From contig NW_015961953.1 of assembly GCF_000497045.1 (NCBI RefSeq), positions 450,436 through 514,435 of the forward strand: a stretch of 64,000 bases of DNA, written 5' to 3'. The notes under the pieces were generated by a model. It made no database searches, was not told the origin of the DNA, and saw only the letters and a list, made by a program, of their open reading frames with translations. Both the position numbers and the translations under genes were made by a program. This document shows positions 58,783-64,000 of this stretch, piece by piece (position 1 is the stretch's first letter; every line of letters begins with the position of its first letter). The DNA comes from Kalmanozyma brasiliensis GHG001 (Eukaryota > Basidiomycota > Ustilaginomycetes > Ustilaginales).

Positions 58783-59961
58783 CTAGCGTCGGTCGTCCGC
58801 GGCGGAGCCATTCCTAGGACGAGCAGATAACGTCAAAGAGCATAGAGGGAGGTCAGCAAGCGGATGACGGCTTTGTATGAGACAGGAGAAGGCGCAGCAT
58901 ACCTGATAAGCATTCGGATGTTGTTGAGAAAGATGAGCACCTGGTCATCAAATGACGTCCACTCCTGACCATTTGGACCTGACCCGTTGCTGGCAGGATT
59001 CGACTTGGCTTGTGCACCAGCTTGCATCAACTGTTCGACGTCTTTGATCTCGATTTCGAGTTCGTGAATCGGTTCTTGCGGCTGTCAAACCAGACGAGCA
59101 GTAGGCAATGTCAGCGGGAGTACAGCAGAAGCCTGGGAGCAGTCTTCGAAGGCGGAAACCTTACCTTTTCGGGGACAGTGACTTGGGTCAGATCAACAAT
59201 GAAGTTTTGATGCGCGTACGAGAGACGATTCTTCTCGCGGATCGAGACGTGTTCCGATGTTGGCTCGTCGGCCGGCTTCTCGACGTTGATGCTGATGCGA
59301 TAGTCAAAGAGACGATTAGGGCAGTAGATGTTGAGGTCGGCTATCCTTTGCTTCTGGACGATGCCGTCGGGCTTGATGGCAAGCGTCTCGGCGTCCCTGG
59401 TGACTCGGACCTTGCCGCTTGGAGCGGGATGAAAGTAGTCGATCTCTTTTCTTCGGTGGTAGCTGATCTTGGCGCCGGTGTAGGATGACTCGCCCGATCT
59501 TGATACGAGCGAGTTCAGGATGCGATTATACTGAGCATGTTGTGACTGTGGTCGAGCGACGGTGAAGGGCGAAGGTTACAGGTGAGCACGCTGGTCGATG
59601 AACTCGCCATCTCGTTGAGAGCGTCAAGTTCGCACTTACGATGGTCATTCGGCTGTCAAATCTGGTCCGGCTGAGGTCGACGATAGTTTCGTTGCGCACG
59701 GGCAACTGAACGCGTTCCCCCGTCTCCTGGTCGATGATCTGCCCAATCTTGCCCTCAATCTGTCGGGAGCGGAGCAGAGAGCGAGTCGCGTGGTCAGTAG
59801 GAGATCGACAGGTCCGTCTCGTGCTCCCTGATACATACCTCTAAGTTCGGCTTGCCCCTTCCATTGACATAGATCCAGTCGCCGACCATGGTGACGAAGT
59901 CGTCGAGTGGATCGACGCCAAAGATGGAGCGCTCGGGCGCGACCTGTTGCGGTGACGACAT
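58783..59961 (-). CDS. CET1: mRNA 5'-triphosphatase (Cet1/Pct1 type), five exons
   Basis: Exons on the minus strand are 59961-59839, 59759-59640, 59545-59165, 59081-58903 and 58813-58783, giving 834 nt and 277 residues. Introns are 79, 94, 83 and 89 nt with GTATGT/GTAAGT-type donors and AG acceptors; three have TACTGAC/CTGAC branch sites. Exons 1 and 2 join within a beta-strand to give NLEIEGKIGQI, the first metal-binding Glu motif of the tunnel-type triphosphatases. FDSRM joins to HAQYNRILN in exon 3, and exon 4 gives HELEIEIKD, the last Glu-rich motif. The enzyme removes the gamma phosphate from nascent mRNA as the first step of cap formation, with a metal-dependent mechanism unlike the animal enzyme. 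The gene is divergent from the RecQ gene. Confidence 0.93.
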
Positions 59962-60395
59962 CCTCGAGAGCTTTTAGGTGCACCTGCGGCGCTATCTGAG
60001 AAAGGAGAGTGTGCTGGTTGGAAGGAAGGTGAGAGGCTTGTTATGGTTCGACCAGAAGATCGTCTGGAACGCAGGGTCCAAGCCACGTCCGAAGCCCGAG
60101 CAATCATTTCTGCGCCTCCTTTAACGCTCGCTTTTTTGAAAGCTCGTTTTGTTGCTTGTGCGGAAACCAAGTTGGCTGAGTTCTGTGTGTTCTCCACTTC
60201 CGCATCTTGGACCCTGACGAAGAATCAAGAACATCATCTTCCGCCAGCTCGACACCATCGACGGCTACAAGCAACAAGAGTGTGCAACATCGTCTCGCTT
60301 TCACCGATCGGAAGCATCTCAAGCAGTGCTCAAGGTCGCATCAATGAGACCATCGCGACCTACTTAGCGCTCACGAGCCAAAGCGGTGGCGCAGC
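59962..60395. promoter_or_regulatory. Divergent promoter region, triphosphatase and RecQ genes
   Basis: About 0.43 kb between two divergent starts. No TATA box is evident; the region could be a bidirectional promoter. Confidence 0.4.
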
Positions 60396-62783
60396 ATGCA
60401 GGTCAACCACGTGAGCGAAGACGACTTCGAGGTGGTCTCCCCCGTGCGGAAGGGATCAAACACCAAGAAGACTGGAACATCTATTGATACCATCCATGGA
60501 ACAGAGCCGATCTACGACGCTGCAATCGCGGCCAAGCTGGAAGAGCTCGACGGCGAAGTCGTATCCGTCCAGAGCCAGATCACGGAGCTACAGAAGCTCA
60601 AGGATTCGCTCCTTCTCGAGAGGAGCAGAGTTTACACAAGCTATCTTCAAACACTGCTCGCCAATGACGCTGGAACAAGCCGCAAGCTAGGATGCGACTA
60701 CTCATCCACCGCTTTCGCTTGGCACGATGACATTCGTCTCGCCGCCATGTCGATCTTTGGCATTCCTTCGTTCCGCTTCTGTCAAGAGGCCGTCATCAAT
60801 GCAGCCATGGACGATCGCAACGCTGTGGTGGTCATGCCAACGGGAGGCGGCAAGTCGCTGTGCTATCAGCTTCCAGCGATCCTTAGCCCAGGTGTCACCC
60901 TCGTTGTCTCGCCTCTCATCTCGCTCATGACCGATCAGGTCCTCCACCTTCAAGAGGCTGGTATCAAGTCGGAGCTCCTGTGCGGCAGCACCTCCCGTGA
61001 AGACAGCAACGCCATCCTCAAGCACATCCGACACGGTTCCGATGGCAATGACGCAAGCCCGTCAAAATTGAAAGCCTCGGGCTTCAGCAGGAGCCAGCAT
61101 CAGCACGACGGAATCAAACTCCTTTACGTCACTCCAGAGCGCATCGCCAAATCGAAAACATGCCTTTCGGCATTACAGAGTGCCTACGAGCAAGGTCGAC
61201 TTTCTCGCATCGTCATTGACGAAGCGCACTGCTGCTCTCAGATGGGCCACGATTACCGACCAGACTATGCGAAACTATCCCTTCTACGTCGACTGTTCCC
61301 CAAAGCGCCCATCATGTGCTTGACCGCCACCTGCGGACCAAAGGTGCTCAAGGAGATCCTCGCAATCATGGATCTGCCCGCGATTACCGAGCCCAACAAC
61401 GCTGCACCGATGCGAACCATCTACTTTACTGCGCCCCTCTTCCGCGCCAATCTCCGATACCAAGTTGTGCAGCGCCCTATGCAAGCGCAGGCAGCAGCGG
61501 AAGCCATCGTCGAGTACATCCTGAAGCATCACGAAGGGCACAGCGGCATCGTGTACTGTCTATCTCAGGCCGACACAGAAGCAACCGCAACGGCTCTCGC
61601 GGAGATCAGCGACGGCCGTATTGCGACAGGTCGCTATCACGCCGGACTCGACGATACCAGCAAGCAGCGCATTCACACGGACTGGCGCACAGGCCGCATT
61701 CAAGTCGTCTGCGCCACCATCGCCTTTGGTATGGGCATCGACAAGCCAAATGTCCGTTTCGTTATACACGCATGCATTTCTAAGTCGCTCGACGGCTACT
61801 ACCAGGAGACAGGTCGCGCGGGCCGAGATGGGCAGAACTCTGACTGCGTCCTCTTTTATCGCCCGCAAGACGCCATTCGTATGAGCTCGCTCGTTGCTAG
61901 CGAGGTCACCGGTCAAGAGAAGCTGTCGGCGATGCTCGACTACGCTCAATCAGCTCAATGTCGCCGCCACTTGTTCGCCGAGTACTTCTCGGACATGTTC
62001 GAGAAAGGTGATGCTCAACGCCGGCAAGATTGCGGAATCTGCGACAACTGCGCAGAGAAGCGCTCGACACTACTCATCGATGTGCGCAAGGAGATGTATC
62101 AGCTCCTCGCTGTTCTTGCCGAGATGTGCAGACAAGGCGGCAGGATCACGCTCGCCAGCCTTTCCGACGTAGCTCGGGGCTTAGGCGGCGGCAAGTTCAA
62201 TCTCGATCCAAATTTGGCCGGCTCCAGCAAAGGCAAAGGGAAGTCGAATGGTTCCAACACAGCAAAGGCTGGCGTCGTCGATGTGCAGGCAGTCGCAGGC
62301 GGCAAGATCACTCTGCATCGCGACATAGTGGACCGCCTTATCGTCCATGGCATCCAATCGCAGCTCATCGAGCAGAATTACCAGGCAACAGCGTACACGG
62401 TCAACGTCTACCTCGAGACAGGCGCCAAAGCAAGTCGCTTCCTTCGTCATCCATTGTCGATCCTTTCGTCACCTGCGCAGCTCGATAAGCTCTCACCAAC
62501 ACAGATTCTGCCGCCCTCAGCTGCAGCGAGCGTCAAGGCAGCCGTCAAGAGAACCTCGCCAAGCGTTGCGACAGGAGCTGGCGAAGCGGGTCCCCGCCAA
62601 AAGAAGAGTCGGTCTTCGGGACCGCATCCAGCAGGTCATTCGGCGATGATATCTCGAGGTGCCACCTTGCACACAAGCACGAACGCTGCCAAACCCACTG
62701 CATCATCGTCATCCAGGGTCAGCACTGCAAAAGGCTCGCAAGATCGCGGAGCGTCGAGATCAGAAGCCATCATCATCGACTAG
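60396..62783 (+). CDS. RecQ-family DNA helicase, RECQ1/RecQL type
   Basis: The predicted protein has 795 residues. An N-terminal coiled coil at about 45-75 (EELDGEVVSVQSQITELQKL) is typical of RECQ1. Walker A is MPTGGGKS (147-154, K153), and the DEAH box is D275-H278. The helicase C domain has GRYHAGLDD, TIAFGMGIDKPNVR and QETGRAGRDGQ. A zinc-binding site follows (CRRHLFAEYFSD, then CGICDNC), and a winged-helix part (about 565-690). The RecQ aromatic-rich loop, normally CSQWGHDFRPxY, reads CCSQMGHDYRPDY: the invariant Trp is Met283. RecQ helicases unwind DNA 3' to 5' to restart forks and limit recombination. The tail is Ser/Ala-rich and lacks an HRDC domain, as in RECQ1. Confidence 0.93.
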   Translation: MQVNHVSEDDFEVVSPVRKGSNTKKTGTSIDTIHGTEPIYDAAIAAKLEELDGEVVSVQSQITELQKLKDSLLLERSRVYTSYLQTLLANDAGTSRKLGCDYSSTAFAWHDDIRLAAMSIFGIPSFRFCQEAVINAAMDDRNAVVVMPTGGGKSLCYQLPAILSPGVTLVVSPLISLMTDQVLHLQEAGIKSELLCGSTSREDSNAILKHIRHGSDGNDASPSKLKASGFSRSQHQHDGIKLLYVTPERIAKSKTCLSALQSAYEQGRLSRIVIDEAHCCSQMGHDYRPDYAKLSLLRRLFPKAPIMCLTATCGPKVLKEILAIMDLPAITEPNNAAPMRTIYFTAPLFRANLRYQVVQRPMQAQAAAEAIVEYILKHHEGHSGIVYCLSQADTEATATALAEISDGRIATGRYHAGLDDTSKQRIHTDWRTGRIQVVCATIAFGMGIDKPNVRFVIHACISKSLDGYYQETGRAGRDGQNSDCVLFYRPQDAIRMSSLVASEVTGQEKLSAMLDYAQSAQCRRHLFAEYFSDMFEKGDAQRRQDCGICDNCAEKRSTLLIDVRKEMYQLLAVLAEMCRQGGRITLASLSDVARGLGGGKFNLDPNLAGSSKGKGKSNGSNTAKAGVVDVQAVAGGKITLHRDIVDRLIVHGIQSQLIEQNYQATAYTVNVYLETGAKASRFLRHPLSILSSPAQLDKLSPTQILPPSAAASVKAAVKRTSPSVATGAGEAGPRQKKSRSSGPHPAGHSAMISRGATLHTSTNAAKPTASSSSRVSTAKGSQDRGASRSEAIIID

Positions 62784-63057
62784 CATGCTTTGGCAATATC
62801 GAAATCTCGCTATTGTTTACAACGATCTCGTCTGTGTGATAGCATGTGAACGCCACCAACTTGAACAACGCAGTGGGGTTTTATGGCAACGGTTGAACAA
62901 GGTTGGCGCGTCAACGGCCTGGCAAGACGGTCCATTTGAAATTTCAAGTCCCCAGTTTGAAATGGCAGGAAGACGGTCAGCTACAAATTCCAAGGCGCGT
63001 TGAATCCATTTTGAATTTCCTGACAGCAAGACGGTCTGCTTCAAACTGGAAGACGGT
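62784..63057. repeat. Region with four AGACGGTC repeats
   Basis: AGACGGTC occurs at 62925-62932, 62971-62978, 63029-63036 and 63051-63058, in the same orientation, each near TTTGAAAT or TTCAAACT-like words. Intervals are 46, 58 and 22 bp. It may be the internal repeats of a mobile-element 5' end or a regulatory cluster. Confidence 0.55.
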
Positions 63058-63240
63058 CTGATACAAATGGAAGCTAGCAGAACAGTTGTTCATCTCCCGT
63101 CTACCATGCAGACGTGCTCAATCTCAAGATGACCTCCGTCAACTGCCCNCTGATACAAATGGAAGCTAGCAGAACAGTTGTTCATCTCCCGTCTACCATG
63201 CAGACGTGCTCAATCTCAAGATGACCTCCGTCAACTGCCC
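63058..63240. repeat. Exact 91-bp direct repeat flanking a single n
   Basis: Positions 63058-63148 and 63150-63240 are the same 91 bases, separated by one n at 63149. This is the typical look of two contigs joined with their overlap not merged, so the true genome probably has a single copy. A real duplication cannot be excluded. Confidence 0.85.
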
Positions 63241-64000
63241 CGTGTGCTCCTTCAGCTACGCCATCACCAACATCACCAACCACATCCGGAAGGCGCATGC
63301 TGGAGTTCACGTTACACAAGATGCAGCAGCAGCTTCTGGTCTGGTGGCATGCAGCTGCGGTCAGGTAGTGTTGAATGCGGTGGCGCTCAGGAAGCACCAA
63401 GGTATCCGACACTGTCAGGCGGTACTGCCACCAACGCCACCAGAGACTCAACCCAACACGGTAGCAGCAGAACCAATATTCCAATTTCAAGCACCACCAT
63501 CTCCAGACTCCCAGGCATGGGCCGCATCACCTCCACAGGACACGCAAACGCAAGAGAGCAGCTTTGCTACTCAAGACTGGGATGACGTACCGCCTGTTCA
63601 GCCAGGCAGCGGCCCTGCAAGTCCAGGTTCTCCGCGTGAGCCATCACTCAGCCCAGTTTCTGACATTGACAGCCCAACGCTACCTGACTTGCCTCAAGCG
63701 GAGCCAACACCACCGTTGAATCCAGAAGACCACCATCAAGAGGACATCCCAGCAGACGGCATTGTGATTTGGCTGGGTGGCGGTGAGCCAGGAGCAGAGC
63801 CAGAGCCACCGGTAGAGCCGCCAAGAATGCTCCTTGCCTCTGCTGCTGACACCGGTACACGTCTGCCGCCTGTTCCTGCCCGTGCACCAGTACAGGACTG
63901 GGATGTGGTGAGTGCAACCGATGTTGATTTCTACTCGGTGACAGTGTCTCCAGCCACACTCCTTTGTATCTATCCTGCTGGGTGCTATCTCTCCTTGACT
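63221..64000 (+). CDS. Zinc-finger protein, 5' part only; possible mobile or subtelomeric element ORF
   Basis: From the ATG at 63221 the frame is open for 260 codons to the window end. It starts with two finger-like motifs: CPVC...H....H (CX2CX11HX4H, with NHIRKAH) and CSCG...H....H (CX1CX12HX4H, with KHQGIRH). The rest is Pro-, Glu- and Asp-rich and disordered. N-terminal fingers like these occur in R2-type non-LTR retroelements and in DUF3505-bearing proteins linked to telomeric helicases, but no reverse transcriptase or helicase is inside the window to decide. Proline is mostly CCA (about two thirds), unlike the C/G-ending use of neighbours, which suggests a different origin. A short frame starting at 63198 overlaps the ATG. 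Confidence 0.5.
   Translation, partial: MTSVNCPVCSFSYAITNITNHIRKAHAGVHVTQDAAAASGLVACSCGQVVLNAVALRKHQGIRHCQAVLPPTPPETQPNTVAAEPIFQFQAPPSPDSQAWAASPPQDTQTQESSFATQDWDDVPPVQPGSGPASPGSPREPSLSPVSDIDSPTLPDLPQAEPTPPLNPEDHHQEDIPADGIVIWLGGGEPGAEPEPPVEPPRMLLASAADTGTRLPPVPARAPVQDWDVVSATDVDFYSVTVSPATLLCIYPAGCYLSLT

Noticed and set aside
58833..59030. A 65-codon frame as a small gene
   Set aside because: It is exon 4 of the triphosphatase read into the following intron.
63058..63240. The 91-bp repeat as a terminal repeat of a transposon
   Set aside because: The exact identity and the single n between the copies are better explained by an unmerged contig overlap.
1..64000. tRNA, rRNA and CRISPR array
   Set aside because: No convincing box B with a cloverleaf, no rRNA-like block and no regularly spaced repeat was found by eye. 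A covariance-model scan would be needed to exclude small RNAs.

Overview
The window looks like nuclear DNA of a smut fungus (Basidiomycota, Ustilaginaceae; Ustilago, Sporisorium or Pseudozyma type). The reasons are long, mostly intronless genes rich in C- and G-ending codons, short introns of about 70-95 nt with GTAAGT/GTATGT donors and TACTGAC/CTGAC branch sites, TATA boxes about 70-230 bp before start codons, and Rap1, shugoshin, EMC6 and fungal-type RNA triphosphatase genes. The species is inferred only from this style and cannot be fixed without a search.

Layout. 1-5.4 kb: a very large Ser/Thr kinase, possibly cut at its 5' end. 5.4-31 kb: a loose, accessory-looking segment with long intergenic stretches. 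It holds a small secreted or membrane protein, a secreted CE1-type esterase with a Pro/Gly-rich N terminus, three paralogous seven-helix membrane proteins (two in tandem at 10.9 and 13.4 kb, one inverted at 28.8 kb), an acyltransferase-3-like membrane protein, a 6.1 kb stretch with no credible gene, a DnaJ-type Cys-rich (SSUH2-like) protein, and a tandem pair of related secreted proteins of unknown function (25.2 and 27.4 kb). 31.6-62.8 kb: a dense housekeeping segment with HAD phosphatase (YKR070W/CECR5 type), a DUF829/TMEM53-type hydrolase, a monocarboxylate-type MFS transporter, SF3b4/Hsh49, EMC6 (spliced), shugoshin, Rap1, Rrp4, a full-length ABCC transporter, an F-box-like protein, a secreted bicovalent FAD oxidase (AA7/BBE), mRNA 5'-triphosphatase (five exons) and a RecQ1-type helicase. 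62.8-64 kb: a repeat-bearing region, an assembly junction (one n flanked by exact 91-bp copies), and the 5' part of a zinc-finger reading frame with different codon use that runs off the window and may belong to a mobile or subtelomeric element.

How the genes relate. Several pairs are divergent and may share promoters: HAD/DUF829 (both with mitochondrial-type leaders), shugoshin/Rap1, RNA triphosphatase/RecQ and MFS/SF3b4. The genome-maintenance genes (Rap1, shugoshin, RecQ) and the RNA-processing genes (SF3b4, Rrp4, triphosphatase) are ordinary nuclear functions. The 7-31 kb segment resembles the clusters of lineage-specific secreted and membrane proteins found in smut genomes. The two secreted paralogs and the first seven-helix gene share an AAAGGTATA core promoter, which hints at common regulation. 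No single pathway joins the whole window, and I saw no CRISPR array, rRNA or tRNA.
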